Below are positions 27,684 through 36,608 of a stretch of DNA of 64,000 bases, in pieces. Position numbers and translations under genes: made by a program. The stretch lies in NCBI GenBank assembly GCA_040219235.1, contig JAVJSV010000021.1, forward strand, positions 146,140 to 210,139, given 5' to 3'. The notes under the pieces are model-generated. The model was not told where the DNA came from, made no database searches, and saw only the letters and a list, made by a program, of their open reading frames with translations. This stretch comes from Rhodospirillaceae bacterium (lineage in GTDB: Bacteria > Pseudomonadota > Alphaproteobacteria > Rhodospirillales > Rhodospirillaceae). Position 1 is the first letter of the stretch; every line of letters starts with the position of its first letter.

Positions 27684-28750
27684 GATGCTAAAGCAAATGG
27701 CTCTAACCCAGAGAGACGCAGTTTGCGTTCGATCTTTGGGATTTTACGTGGGGCTTTGCCGGCGACAGCCGCTGCAATAGCGGCGATATGATCTGGGGTC
27801 GTGCCGCAGCACCCGCCAATCGCGTTGAGCAATCCATCTTCGGCCCATTGGCCAATCAGGCTCCCCATTTCCTCTGGGGTCTGATCGTACTCGCCAAATT
27901 CGTTGGGCAGTCCGGCATTAGGATAAGTGCAGACATAGGTGTCAGCGATACGGGAAATCTCCGCCACATAAGGCCGCAGTTGTTCAGCCCCGAGTGCGCA
28001 GTTCAGGCCAATTGTGAAGGGTTCGACATGACGCACGGAGTTCCAAAACGCTTCAGCGGTTTGTCCGGATAAAGTTCGGCCTGATTGATCTGTGATTGTG
28101 CCAGAGATCATGACCGGTAGTTTATCGCCCGTTCTTTCAAAGACATCTTCAATCGCAAAAAGCGCAGCCTTGGCATTTAACGTATCAAACACGGTCTCAA
28201 CCAAGATCATATCTACGCCACCCTCGATTAAACCTTCCACAGCTTCCTCGTAGGCCCCCCGCAGTTCGTCGAAGGTTGTGTTGCGTTTGCCTGGGTCATT
28301 GACGTCTGGTGAGATCGAGGCTGTACGATTTGTCGGGCCGAGGGCACCGGCAACAAAGCGCGGCTTACTTGGATTTTTAGCTGTTACTTCATCACAGACT
28401 TCGCGCGCGATCCGTGCTGATTCTAAATTCAATTCACGGGCATAATTTTGTAAGCCATAATCCGCTTGCGCGATTGAGGTCGAACTGAACGTATTGGTTT
28501 CAAGAATATCAGCGCCAGCGTCTAAGTAGGCCCTATGGATCTCTTTTAATATCTCTGGCTGGGTCAGGCACAGCAGATCATTGTTGCCACGCAGATCGTG
28601 GCTCCAGTCCTTAAAACGCCCGCCGCGAAATCCAGCTTCATCAAGCTGATAGGATTGGATCATCGTTCCCATGGCCCCATCAAGCACGAGAATCGATTTA
28701 TCAATGGCTGCTTTAAGTTGGGCGCGACGGTCCTGCCGGGGAGCGGACAT
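27680..28750 (-). CDS. Methionine synthase homocysteine-binding subunit (split MetH)
   Basis: A 356-residue homocysteine S-methyltransferase domain equal to the N-terminal module of MetH. The start [20 protein letters not shown] and the zinc ligands (Cys in [15 protein letters not shown] and the CC pair in [11 protein letters not shown]) are all present. It lies upstream of, and overlaps by 4 bp, the gene for the folate/B12/AdoMet modules; together they make one complete MetH. Split MetH is known from other alphaproteobacteria. No cobalamin or SAM riboswitch could be recognised in the 129 bp upstream. Confidence 0.93.
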   Translation of the reverse strand: MSAPRQDRRAQLKAAIDKSILVLDGAMGTMIQSYQLDEAGFRGGRFKDWSHDLRGNNDLLCLTQPEILKEIHRAYLDAGADILETNTFSSTSIAQADYGLQNYARELNLESARIAREVCDEVTAKNPSKPRFVAGALGPTNRTASISPDVNDPGKRNTTFDELRGAYEEAVEGLIEGGVDMILVETVFDTLNAKAALFAIEDVFERTGDKLPVMISGTITDQSGRTLSGQTAEAFWNSVRHVEPFTIGLNCALGAEQLRPYVAEISRIADTYVCTYPNAGLPNEFGEYDQTPEEMGSLIGQWAEDGLLNAIGGCCGTTPDHIAAIAAAVAGKAPRKIPKIERKLRLSGLEPFALAS

Positions 28751-28879
28751 GGGGTACTTCCTTCACCAAAACTGGCTCTATATAGATTGTTTCAGAGGTT
28801 CGTTTATAGAATTCGGACATTCTATGCAAACGCTGTGAGGCGTATACAGAGATCCCCTGGCTATATTTGGGTCATAGAT

Positions 28880-29299
28880 CTACGCCATTATTTTCTGAAG
28901 ATTGGCCAGCCAGTCTAAAACGCGTCTCCGGTTTACCCCAAAATCACTGTGTCCATATTGCGACCGGCTGTAGACCGCCAAAGAGCATTCCGTTTCACCT
29001 TTTGCGATGAACTGAACGGATATAATGTCTGGGTATCCAACCAACAGAGAGCGCTGAACATAGGTTCGACTCAACCCATCGTCAGACCTATCATGCTCAA
29101 TGGTACGGGGCTGATCGCTTATCATTGCCTCCCAGTTGGTTATCAGCAAAGCACAATGGCAAGTATAAATGGGTGCTTCCTGGTCCGGTGGCGAGGCGCT
29201 AAAATCTGCGGGGCACAACAAAAAGGTATTAGGAGACGCTGGCCGGGACAGATCAGCGAAATCCATTGCGGGTATCGGTTTTAGACTCAACAGGTTCAT
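28880..29299 (-). CDS. DUF1499 family protein
   Basis: A 139-residue protein with the usual DUF1499 layout: RPASPNTFLLCPADF near the N-terminus, a middle YPDIISVQFI, and the strongly conserved end YSRSQYGHSDFGVNRRRVLDWL. Function unknown; family members are often predicted to be lipoproteins or membrane-attached, but no signal peptide is evident here. It precedes the metH pair on the minus strand by ~130 bp and is divergent from the AhpD-like gene. Confidence 0.8.
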   Translation of the reverse strand: MNLLSLKPIPAMDFADLSRPASPNTFLLCPADFSASPPDQEAPIYTCHCALLITNWEAMISDQPRTIEHDRSDDGLSRTYVQRSLLVGYPDIISVQFIAKGETECSLAVYSRSQYGHSDFGVNRRRVLDWLANLQKIMA

Positions 29300-29349
29300 A
29301 CCGTTTACTCTAGAGACATAATTTCAGAATTGAAATCCGGAGAACATCG

Positions 29350-29934
29350 ATGCCTCAACCCTCACATGTCATGGCCCTCAAAACGCCCACGGAGTTGGAA
29401 TTGGAGGAAAGCCTTGATGAGAATATGAAAAAATACTTCAACGTCTGTAAAGAGAAACTCGGTATTCTGCCAAATGTTTTGCAGTCTTATGCCTCTCGGC
29501 CAGAAAAGCTCAAAACATTCGTGTCCTTCTATAATGAGTTGATGTTGGGAGAGAGTGGGCTCAGCAAGTTGGAACGCGAGATGATCGCTGTTGTGGTCTC
29601 GTCAACCAACCACTGTTTCTATTGTGTTGCGGCCCATGGCCAAGCTGTGCGCCAACTCTCTGATGATCCAGAGCTTGGTGAGATGCTTGCCATAAATTAT
29701 CGTGTGGCTGATTTGTCAAAACGTCACGCTGCTATGTTAGACTTCGCTTATAAAATGACATCGGCACCCAGTGAAGTCGGAGATGCAGATCGACAAGCTT
29801 TGCGCGACGCCGGGTTTGGCGATGATGAGATTTTTGATATCGCGGATACGGCAGGCTTCTTTAATATGTCGAACCGTGTGGCGACAGCTGTCGATATGAT
29901 GCCCAATCCCGAATACCACGGACGTAATCGCTAG
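29350..29934 (+). CDS. Peroxidase-related enzyme, AhpD/carboxymuconolactone-decarboxylase-like
   Basis: A 194-residue all-alpha protein of the AhpD-like family. The redox/proton-relay motif NHCFYCVAAHGQAVRQL carries the CxxC and downstream His; SGLSKLEREMIAVVVSSTN precedes it as is typical. It may reduce peroxides or organic hydroperoxides with a partner dithiol. An ATCCGGAGAAC ribosome site sits before the ATG. It ends one base before the SSADH gene, so both are probably in one operon. Confidence 0.88.
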   Translation: MPQPSHVMALKTPTELELEESLDENMKKYFNVCKEKLGILPNVLQSYASRPEKLKTFVSFYNELMLGESGLSKLEREMIAVVVSSTNHCFYCVAAHGQAVRQLSDDPELGEMLAINYRVADLSKRHAAMLDFAYKMTSAPSEVGDADRQALRDAGFGDDEIFDIADTAGFFNMSNRVATAVDMMPNPEYHGRNR

Positions 29935-29935
29935 G

Positions 29936-31405
29936 ATGCCTGATATGAACCTGAACGACCCAAGGCTTCTCAAAAACCAAGCTTATATCAATGGCGCCTG
30001 GCACAGTGGCGAGCAGGATTCTACTTTTGCTGTCAGCAATCCTGCAACGGGCGACGTGATCACTGAGGTCACCGAGTGCGGCGCTGATGCGGCCACAGCC
30101 GCTGTCGAGGCGGCACAGGCCGCGCAAAAGCAATGGCAGTCTAAAACGGCCAAGGAACGTGCCGCTATTCTGCGTCGGTGGTTTGATTTGATGCTCCAGC
30201 ACCAAGACGACTTGGCGGTTATTATGACGGCGGAGCAAGGCAAACCCTTAAAGGAATCCAAGGGCGAAATCGCGTATGGCGCGAGCTTTGTTGAATGGTT
30301 TTCTGAAGAAGCCAAACGGATCTATGGCGATGTCATTCCCAGCCATCAGCCCGGTAAACAGATCATTGTGCTTAAGCAACCAATTGGCGTTGTTGGGGCG
30401 ATTACACCCTGGAATTTCCCCAATGCGATGATTGCCAGGAAGGCCGCGCCTGCGCTTGCTGCGGGGTGCACGTTTGTCGTTAAGCCAGCCGCTCAAACCC
30501 CCTTATCTGCCTTGGCCATGGCTGAGCTTGGTGAGCGTGCGGGATTGCCCGCAGGCGTTTTCAATGTGGTAACGACATCTAAGTCGCGGCCTGTGGGTGA
30601 GGTTTTGACAACGCATCCAGCGGTACGAAAGTTCACCTTTACCGGATCGACCGAGGTGGGCAAACAGTTGATGTCGCAATGTTCAGGCACGGTTAAGAAG
30701 GTGTCCCTCGAATTAGGCGGCAATGCACCGTTCATTGTTTTTGATGATGCTGATTTAGACGCCGCCGTTGAGGGGGCGATGGCTTCTAAGTACCGCAATA
30801 GCGGGCAAACCTGTGTCTGCGCCAACCGGTTCTTGGTGCAAGATGGCGTTTATGATGCCTTTGCCGCCAAACTGGCAGAGGCGGTCAAAGCTTTGAAGGT
30901 TGGCAATGGCTTGGAAGAGGGGGTCGATCAAGGACCACTTATTGATCAAAGTGCATTGGAGAAAGTTGAATCTCTCGTCAATGAGGCTGTTTCTGGAGGG
31001 GCCAAAGTTTTGACTGGCGGAAAACGGCATGAGCTTGGCAAGACTTACTATCAGCCGACGGTTCTGACGGATGTCAAAGCGGATATGCCGCTGGCCAATG
31101 AGGAGATTTTTGGTCCGGTCGCGCCTTTGTTCCGTTTTTCAACAGAAGAAGAGGCGATTGAGCTGGCCAACGCCACACAATACGGATTAGCAGCTTATTT
31201 TTATGGCCGAGACCTAGGGAAAGTCTGGCGTGTTGCCGAGTCGCTAGAATACGGCATGATCGGGATTAATGAGGGCATTATCTCAACAGAAGTTGCGCCT
31301 TTTGGTGGTGTTAAAGAATCTGGCATTGGCCGGGAAGGGTCTCGCTACGGCATAGAAGAGTACATAGAAATCAAGTACTTACTGATGGGCGGGCTAACGC
31401 ATTAG
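29936..31405 (+). CDS. gabD: NAD(P)-dependent succinate-semialdehyde dehydrogenase
   Basis: An aldehyde dehydrogenase of 489 residues closest in pattern to GabD, which oxidises succinic semialdehyde to succinate in GABA catabolism. Marks are YINGAWHSGEQ, the NAD(P) site GAITPWNFPNAMI and KPAAQTPLSALAMAELGE, FTGSTEVGKQLM, catalytic Glu in LELGGNAPFIVFDDAD, catalytic Cys in RNSGQTCVCANRFLVQDGVYD, and the closing GGVKESGIGREGSRYGIEEY. It follows the AhpD-like gene by one base. A glutarate semialdehyde substrate is possible; no aminotransferase is adjacent. Confidence 0.92.
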   Translation: MPDMNLNDPRLLKNQAYINGAWHSGEQDSTFAVSNPATGDVITEVTECGADAATAAVEAAQAAQKQWQSKTAKERAAILRRWFDLMLQHQDDLAVIMTAEQGKPLKESKGEIAYGASFVEWFSEEAKRIYGDVIPSHQPGKQIIVLKQPIGVVGAITPWNFPNAMIARKAAPALAAGCTFVVKPAAQTPLSALAMAELGERAGLPAGVFNVVTTSKSRPVGEVLTTHPAVRKFTFTGSTEVGKQLMSQCSGTVKKVSLELGGNAPFIVFDDADLDAAVEGAMASKYRNSGQTCVCANRFLVQDGVYDAFAAKLAEAVKALKVGNGLEEGVDQGPLIDQSALEKVESLVNEAVSGGAKVLTGGKRHELGKTYYQPTVLTDVKADMPLANEEIFGPVAPLFRFSTEEEAIELANATQYGLAAYFYGRDLGKVWRVAESLEYGMIGINEGIISTEVAPFGGVKESGIGREGSRYGIEEYIEIKYLLMGGLTH

Positions 31406-31540
31406 ATTGGTAGGTTTCGGCTGAAAACGGCTTTATCCCTAGGAGAAATCGGTGCTTTTGATTGAATTTGCCGCTTGTTAATTGTATAAAAAGGATGACG
31501 CAGAAGCCGTCAGAAGAAATCCCGTCGCTTAGAAAGGGCG

Positions 31541-32731
31541 ATGACCATGACCGAAGTCGTGACAGATACAGCTGCTTCTTTGCAGCAATCCCTCGTAGCT
31601 GAACGTCAGCAACGGGCTTTTAGTGTTTCCGGCGGAAGCCAGGAAAGCCTATCCCAAAATACTGCGAGCTTGGCTGTGCAAAAAGGTGCGCTAGCAGCAG
31701 ATGCTGTGGTCCGGCAATCAAAGTCAGAACAATCTCAATCCGAAAGCCGCAACAAGCAGCAAGCTGCAGAGCAGCAGATCAAAAGAGATGCACCTGATCC
31801 TGCTGATCAGCCGCGTCCATCTCGCTCAGTTTCGGCAGATCCCGTCGATAAAATTGAAATTAAAGATTTCGACGTTGGCCGCCGCGCTGCTGAAGTGGTT
31901 GGCACCGCAGACGTCGTTCAGCGCTTTGATAATAATCTTGATGGTCGTGTTGACCTTCTGGAATCTCAGCGTGCGACCAGGGCGCGTGATACATCCTTCA
32001 CATATGCCGCTCGTGGCCAGGCTCATACGGATACACCAACCGTGGCAGAGCAGGTTCAGGATAAAGAGATCTCAAAATCTGTGTTGGCACCTGTCGCCCA
32101 GAATGCGCCAGTGAACACGAGCACACAGGCACAATCGGAGTCTGACGCGAACATTCCGCGCAAAATCTTCAATGATGTTCAGGTGAATTCCGCTGGCACG
32201 GAAGCAGACGGTGTGGTGCCGAAGAAGCTGTTTGCAGCTGAAGACATAGCCGATCAAGGCGCGGTGACAGATGGTGTGCCGGTTCAGCAGAAATTCTTTG
32301 GCGAGGGAGCTGAGGTTGTTCTCGGGCGCTTTGCAACGGATGCTGATGTCCAACAGAAGCTATCCGAAAAAGCAGAGCAGTTTGAAACGGGTCGTTTCTA
32401 TGAAGGCGAGACCGGCGAAGAGAAGCTCTACGACAAAGTGGCACAATCTGAGCCTGGGCGTTTCGCGCCAGAAGAAGACGGCAAGCTTTATGGTGATAAC
32501 GTCGGCGAAGAGGTGCCTTTCTCAGGTAATTCTGGCGGCGGCACTGAAGAAGAGCTTTCTCTGTATGAGAAAGCGCAACAAGTGGCGCAGCGCACTGATG
32601 GCGCGTCAGTCGAGGAGCAGCCCGACAAAAAGATTTACGGAGAGCTTGAGCTCTATTCGGATGTCGCCGGATTCGGCGAGGCCGCTGTTGACCCTGTTAC
32701 TGGTCAGCCTATTCCGGCAGTAACCGCTTAA
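31541..32731 (+). CDS. Low-complexity, probably disordered protein with a single EF-hand loop
   Basis: A 396-residue acidic, Gln/Ser/Glu-rich protein that I do not recognise. It has no signal peptide or membrane segment. Residues 130-141 (DNNLDGRVDLLE) match the 12-residue EF-hand/dockerin calcium loop at positions 1, 3, 5, 6, 8, 9 and 12. The second half holds loosely repeated short segments built around a Phe or Tyr: RKIFND, KKLFAAED, QKFFGEG, GRFYEGE, EKLYDK, GKLYGD, LSLYEKA, KKIYGELELY. Such spaced aromatic motifs in a disordered chain suggest docking sites. The gene stands alone, with a strong terminator after it. The start is ATG 31541, or 31547. Confidence 0.72.
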   Translation: MTMTEVVTDTAASLQQSLVAERQQRAFSVSGGSQESLSQNTASLAVQKGALAADAVVRQSKSEQSQSESRNKQQAAEQQIKRDAPDPADQPRPSRSVSADPVDKIEIKDFDVGRRAAEVVGTADVVQRFDNNLDGRVDLLESQRATRARDTSFTYAARGQAHTDTPTVAEQVQDKEISKSVLAPVAQNAPVNTSTQAQSESDANIPRKIFNDVQVNSAGTEADGVVPKKLFAAEDIADQGAVTDGVPVQQKFFGEGAEVVLGRFATDADVQQKLSEKAEQFETGRFYEGETGEEKLYDKVAQSEPGRFAPEEDGKLYGDNVGEEVPFSGNSGGGTEEELSLYEKAQQVAQRTDGASVEEQPDKKIYGELELYSDVAGFGEAAVDPVTGQPIPAVTA

Positions 32732-32778
32732 GTCGTTCGAGAGTCACCTTCTTAGAGGTGAAGACTGGTCGTTAGGAG

Positions 32779-32806
32779 AGGCGCAGGCGTTGTCTGCGCC
32801 TTTTCC
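32779..32806 (+). terminator. Rho-independent terminator after the EF-hand gene
   Basis: GGCGCAG pairs with CTGCGCC around a 7-base loop, followed by TTTT. A smaller hairpin (TCACCT/AGGTGA) lies just upstream at 32744-32761. Confidence 0.8.
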
Positions 32807-32909
32807 ATTTGTGTTTCGAAGAACACGTTCATATGTTGCACTGAACTCTCTGGCCATGCGACAAGCAGTCGGCTGAAGTCTGATCGGTCAATCGAGAGGT
32901 TATCTAAAC

Positions 32910-34763
32910 GTGCGCCAAGCACAGAGCCCCCTTCCAGAAGACAACACCCGGCGCCGTGGCGACCTGGATGTTCTGAAGTCCTTATGGCCCTTCTTGTGGC
33001 CGAAAGGCGATCTTGAAATCCGCACGCGCGTGGTTTTTGCAATGCTGGCGATTATCGCGGCGAAAGTCGCGATTGTCTTCGTGCCGTATTTTTTAAAACT
33101 CGCTGTTGATGCGCTGGAAGGTGACCTTCTGAGCCTGCCGTTGTGGGTGATCTTGGCCTACGGAATGGCGCGTTTGCTTTCTCTGGTGTTCGGTCAGGTG
33201 CGCGATGCCGTTTTCGCAAAAGTTGGCGTGCGTGCCGTCCGAAAATCAGCGTTAGCGATTCTTGAGCATCTGCATCGCCTCTCCCTGCGCTACCATTTGC
33301 AACGTCAGACAGGGGGGCTGTCGCGTTCAATAGAGCGTGGCACGATTGCCATTCAAAGCCTGCTGTCGATTACCCTCTTCAACTTGTTTCCGACGCTGTT
33401 CGAGGTCGGTCTGGTCACCGTGATTCTGTGGGGTGCATTTGATGCCTGGTTTGCCGTGGTGACGTTCGCAACCGTCGCGATCTACGTCTTCTTTACGGCC
33501 TATACAACGGAATGGCGGCTCAAGTTCCGCCGCGAAATGAACCAACTGGACAACAAGGCCAATACGCGCGCCATTGATAGCTTGCTCAACTATGAAACCG
33601 TCAAAGCCTTTGGTAATGAAAAGCTGGAAACCTCTGAATACGATTCAGTCATGGAAGAGTACGAGCACGCCGCTGTGCGCACCCAGGTTTCGCTCGCCTA
33701 CATGAACATCGGCCAGTCCGCGATTATCTCAATCGGTGTGACCTTGCTGATGGTGATGGCGGGTTACGGCGTGGTGAACGGCACGATGACCCAAGGCGAT
33801 TTTGTTATGGTCAACACCTACATGCTGCAACTGGCCCAGCCCCTCAATTTTTTTGGCTTTGTGTATCGCAATATTAAGCAGGCTTTGGTTGACCTGGAGA
33901 AGATGTTTGAGATTCTGGATGAAGCGCCAGAGGTTGAGGATTCTGAAGAGGCCAAGCCGCTAGTCCTTGAGGGGGGAACCATTACCTTCGAGAATGTTAC
34001 GTTTGCTTATGATGTCCGGCGTCCCATCTTGAAGGGCGTGTCTTTTGAAGTCCCTGCTGGCAAATCCGTTGCCATTGTCGGTCCAACAGGATCCGGTAAA
34101 TCTACGATCGGTCGGCTATTGTTCCGTATGTATGACGTGACATCAGGTTGCATCAAGATTGACGGGCAAGATATTTCCCAGGTGACACAAGATAGTCTTC
34201 GCGAGACTATTGGAATAGTACCCCAAGACACTGTCTTGTTTAACAACACATTGGATTACAACTTATCTTATGCAAAGCCTGGATCGGACAAGAGCAGAAT
34301 CGAAGATGCCGCTCGCATGGCGCATATCGACACGTTCATCGCTGCATTGCCGGATGGGTACGAGACACTGGTTGGTGAGCGTGGTCTCAAGCTGTCTGGG
34401 GGTGAAAAACAGCGTGTTGCCATTGCGCGTGTCATACTAAAAGGCTCTCCCATTCTCATTTTTGACGAAGCAACGTCTGCCTTAGACACCCACACGGAAA
34501 AAGAAATCCAGGCCAACTTGGCGGAGGTCAGCGCGGGGCGGACGACGTTAATGATCGCGCACCGCCTATCCACCATTGTTGATGCTGACGAAATTCTGGT
34601 CTTAGAAGAAGGTGAGGTGGTTGAGCGCGGCACGCATACAGCCCTCATTAACAGCGATGGGCCCTATGCTTCGGCGTGGCGAAGACAGCAAAAATCGTTT
34701 GCAGATGAAACGTCTGATGAGCTGACGCTTGAGGCAAGCAGCCCAGACACTGTAAAGGTTTAG
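32910..34763 (+). CDS. ABC exporter of the Atm1/HMT1 type
   Basis: A 617-residue half-transporter with six transmembrane helices fused to an ATPase. Atm1-type marks are the cytoplasmic segment RAIDSLLNYETVKAFGNEKLE and the QPLNFFGFVYRNIKQALVDL helix, both linked to glutathione-conjugate binding in Atm1/NaAtm1. The ATPase has Walker A GPTGSGKSTIGRLL, signature LSGGEKQRVAIARV and Walker B ILIFDEATSALD. It likely exports glutathione polysulfides, Fe-S precursors or metal-glutathione conjugates. The GTG start has GAGAGG upstream. The next small gene follows by 23 bp. Confidence 0.9.
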   Translation: MRQAQSPLPEDNTRRRGDLDVLKSLWPFLWPKGDLEIRTRVVFAMLAIIAAKVAIVFVPYFLKLAVDALEGDLLSLPLWVILAYGMARLLSLVFGQVRDAVFAKVGVRAVRKSALAILEHLHRLSLRYHLQRQTGGLSRSIERGTIAIQSLLSITLFNLFPTLFEVGLVTVILWGAFDAWFAVVTFATVAIYVFFTAYTTEWRLKFRREMNQLDNKANTRAIDSLLNYETVKAFGNEKLETSEYDSVMEEYEHAAVRTQVSLAYMNIGQSAIISIGVTLLMVMAGYGVVNGTMTQGDFVMVNTYMLQLAQPLNFFGFVYRNIKQALVDLEKMFEILDEAPEVEDSEEAKPLVLEGGTITFENVTFAYDVRRPILKGVSFEVPAGKSVAIVGPTGSGKSTIGRLLFRMYDVTSGCIKIDGQDISQVTQDSLRETIGIVPQDTVLFNNTLDYNLSYAKPGSDKSRIEDAARMAHIDTFIAALPDGYETLVGERGLKLSGGEKQRVAIARVILKGSPILIFDEATSALDTHTEKEIQANLAEVSAGRTTLMIAHRLSTIVDADEILVLEEGEVVERGTHTALINSDGPYASAWRRQQKSFADETSDELTLEASSPDTVKV

Positions 34764-34786
34764 GATAAGTAAAGACGGAGGGAAAA

Positions 34787-35110
34787 ATGCCAAAAGACGA
34801 AAACGACAGCTCAGCGGAGACCAACCAGATCAAAGGGCGCAATCCTCACTTTTTTGATGACCCAAATACAGACCGCTTGATCACGATGGTTATGGAATTG
34901 GCGTCCGAAGTGTCAGTGATGCGGGATCGCCTAGATACCCACGAGCGCCTGGCCGCACAGAAGGGCGTCTATTCTGAACAAGATGTCGAAGCGTTCCGCC
35001 CGGATGAAGATGAAGCAAAAGCCCGGGCAGAGTGGCGCAGTCGTTTCTTAGATCGCATCCTTAAGGCGCTCTATACAGAGTATGACGGCAAGCCAACGGA
35101 TACCGCTTAA
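34787..35110 (+). CDS. Small hypothetical protein after the Atm1-type exporter
   Basis: A 107-residue charged protein, family not recognised. Residues ~28-55 (TDRLITMVMELASEVSVMRD, then RLDTHERL) look like an amphipathic or coiled-coil helix; a second helix-rich stretch (EAKARAEWRSRFLDRILKALY) closes it. A GACGGAGGG ribosome site precedes the ATG and the gap to the ABC gene is only 23 bp, so cotranscription is likely. It is tail to tail with the Lrp regulator. Confidence 0.75.
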   Translation: MPKDENDSSAETNQIKGRNPHFFDDPNTDRLITMVMELASEVSVMRDRLDTHERLAAQKGVYSEQDVEAFRPDEDEAKARAEWRSRFLDRILKALYTEYDGKPTDTA

Positions 35111-35142
35111 AGCGTCCGAGCCTTTCTGTATTTTTCTGCTGC

Positions 35143-35601
35143 TCAAATGTATTTGACGGGCAGCGCTGTTGTGAATTTCATGTCTTCCATGGCGAAGCTT
35201 GAACTAACGTCAGAAAACTCGACCTTTTTGATCAGTCGCTTGTAGACCTCATCATAAGCTTCGATATTCGGCACAACGATGCGCAACAGGTAGTCGACTT
35301 CTCCAGATAAGCGATAGGCTTCAACAACCTCCGGAATTTCTTCAAGCGCATTTTTAAATTTATCCAGCCAGTCCATCACGTGATGGCGGGTTTTTACGGC
35401 CACAAAGACGGTCACACCCACGTTAAGTTTATGCCGATCTAACAGCGCAACCCTCTTGCGGATCACACCTTCTTCTTCAAGCTTTTGAATACGCCGCCAG
35501 CAGGGTGTTGTAGAGAGGCCGACATGACTGGCGACTTCTGCGACTGGCATCATCGCATCTTCTTGCAATAGTGTCAGAATCTTCCGATCTTTATCATCCA
35601 T
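35143..35601 (-). CDS. Lrp/AsnC family transcriptional regulator
   Basis: A 152-residue regulator. The N-terminal HTH (DRKILTLLQEDAMMPVAEVA, then GLSTTPCWRRIQKLEEEGVI) is followed by an RAM/AsnC ligand-binding domain (EAYRLSGEVDYLLRIVVPNI). Proteins of this type form octamers on DNA and respond to amino acids. The gene stands alone; a perfect dyad lies 26 bp upstream of its start (35627-35640) and could be its own site. Confidence 0.93.
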   Translation of the reverse strand: MDDKDRKILTLLQEDAMMPVAEVASHVGLSTTPCWRRIQKLEEEGVIRKRVALLDRHKLNVGVTVFVAVKTRHHVMDWLDKFKNALEEIPEVVEAYRLSGEVDYLLRIVVPNIEAYDEVYKRLIKKVEFSDVSSSFAMEDMKFTTALPVKYI

Positions 35602-35626
35602 GGAACGGGATTACCCTATTAGCCGT

Positions 35627-35640
35627 AATGTTAGAACATT
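35627..35640 (-). promoter_or_regulatory. Dyad AATGTT-AG-AACATT upstream of the Lrp gene
   Basis: A perfect 6-2-6 inverted repeat in the leader of the Lrp/AsnC gene, in the position expected for autoregulation. Lrp sites are degenerate, so this is a candidate only. Confidence 0.35.
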
Positions 35641-35734
35641 GTACCCTGTATTCTGAGATATACGGCATCAGATCGCAAACAAATTTTGTCTGTGAGGCGC
35701 TATAATTCCTTACCGTTCAAAAAAGAGGTTATTC

Positions 35735-35992
35735 ATGTCTGGACTAAAGAAATTGTTTTGTCAGCACCCAGAGTCTGTCAACGAAACATATTTTGAGCAT
35801 CTCTTGTTTGCGACAGGTTTTGGCGGGCGCATGATCATCGCTGCCTTGGCCTGTATGGTCCACGGGGTTTTTCCTTTTCTTTTTAAGACCACCGGCAGCG
35901 AATGTATTCGCGGTCTGAATCAGCACCTGAACGAGTGTGGCCGGTCCAAATCAACTGCCCAGGTTGATTCTAACCAAGTTGCTCAAAACTAG
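35735..35992 (+). CDS. DUF6356 family small protein
   Basis: An 85-residue protein beginning CQHPESVNETYFEHLLFATG, then FGGRMIIAALACMVHGVFPF and a KTTGSECIRGLN end, which is the family pattern. One hydrophobic segment suggests membrane attachment. Function unknown. AAGAGG lies upstream of the ATG. Confidence 0.75.
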   Translation: MSGLKKLFCQHPESVNETYFEHLLFATGFGGRMIIAALACMVHGVFPFLFKTTGSECIRGLNQHLNECGRSKSTAQVDSNQVAQN

Positions 35993-36003
35993 AGGGTCTG
36001 CCG

Positions 36004-36147
36004 CTAACGCTCCGTTTTGAGTGTTTTAATGCGCATCACATAAGCCTTTCGTTTTGTTGATCCATTCTCGTCTTTTCTAAATACGCGGTGCGCCAGACGC
36101 TGGGCTGCGGCCTTGGCAAGAGCCTGCTTTTCAGGCGTGTCCCGCAT
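36004..36147 (-). pseudogene. Possible small gene or gene remnant (basic, helix-rich)
   Basis: The minus-strand frame from about 36204 to 36004 is open and codes like a protein (ITQDQLDLKYDGPPPLWM, then RDTPEKQALAKAAAQRLAHR and RKAYVMRIKTLKTER). The only usable start is the ATG at 36147, giving 47 residues; the more proline-rich upstream part has no start because a TGA comes first. It lies right after the gene at 36200-36424 in another frame. It is either a short gene or a truncated remnant. Confidence 0.35.
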
Positions 36148-36199
36148 CCAGAGAGGCGGTGGGCCATCATACTTTAGGTCTAACTGATCCTGGGTGATC

Positions 36200-36424
36200 T
36201 CAGGATACTCTCAGTCTGACCCGCCCGACCGTTGTGATCACGGCATCGAAAGATTCGTCGGCCCCGAATACCTCAATGCGGTCATTATTTCTAAACACGT
36301 CGCGCGCGTCTTCAAAGTAACCAGAGTTATGAATTTCCGTGGCATCATCATCGGTCACATAATGCCAAAGCGTGTAGCCATCTGCGTAGGCCAGAACAGT
36401 AAGATCGTTGGGTTGAAACGGCAT
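36200..36424 (-). CDS. Small hypothetical protein (TLWHY-motif)
   Basis: A 74-residue protein, MPFQPNDLTVLAYADGYTLW then HYVTDDDATEIHNSGYF, resembling a short alphaproteobacterial protein type with the LAYANGFTLWHY core. Function unknown. The upstream AT-rich DNA contains a dyad (36456-36475) similar to the one in front of the S24 repressor at 36609-37355, so it may be under that repressor. Confidence 0.6.
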   Translation of the reverse strand: MPFQPNDLTVLAYADGYTLWHYVTDDDATEIHNSGYFEDARDVFRNNDRIEVFGADESFDAVITTVGRVRLRVS

Positions 36425-36455
36425 CGCGGACTCCCTTGTTGCTTAACAAGGAAAT

Positions 36456-36475
36456 TATACAATAAAATTTGTTAT
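36456..36475 (-). promoter_or_regulatory. Operator-like dyad, second copy (ACAA-N6-TTGTTAT)
   Basis: TATACAA-TAAAAT-TTGTTAT lies 32 bp upstream of the small gene at 36200-36424. It shares the spacing and the right arm with the dyad at 37411-37430 in front of the S24 repressor; the left arm matches at four of seven positions. Confidence 0.35.
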
Positions 36476-36608
36476 ATAAAACCATAAATAAACGCTACGC
36501 TAAAAATATCGCTAAAATCACGCTTACAGGGGTGAAGACTTTACGGTTTCACTCGCGCGTTTGGCTTAATAAACTAAATAAATCAATACCTTATGCGTAT
36601 TCTTTAGT

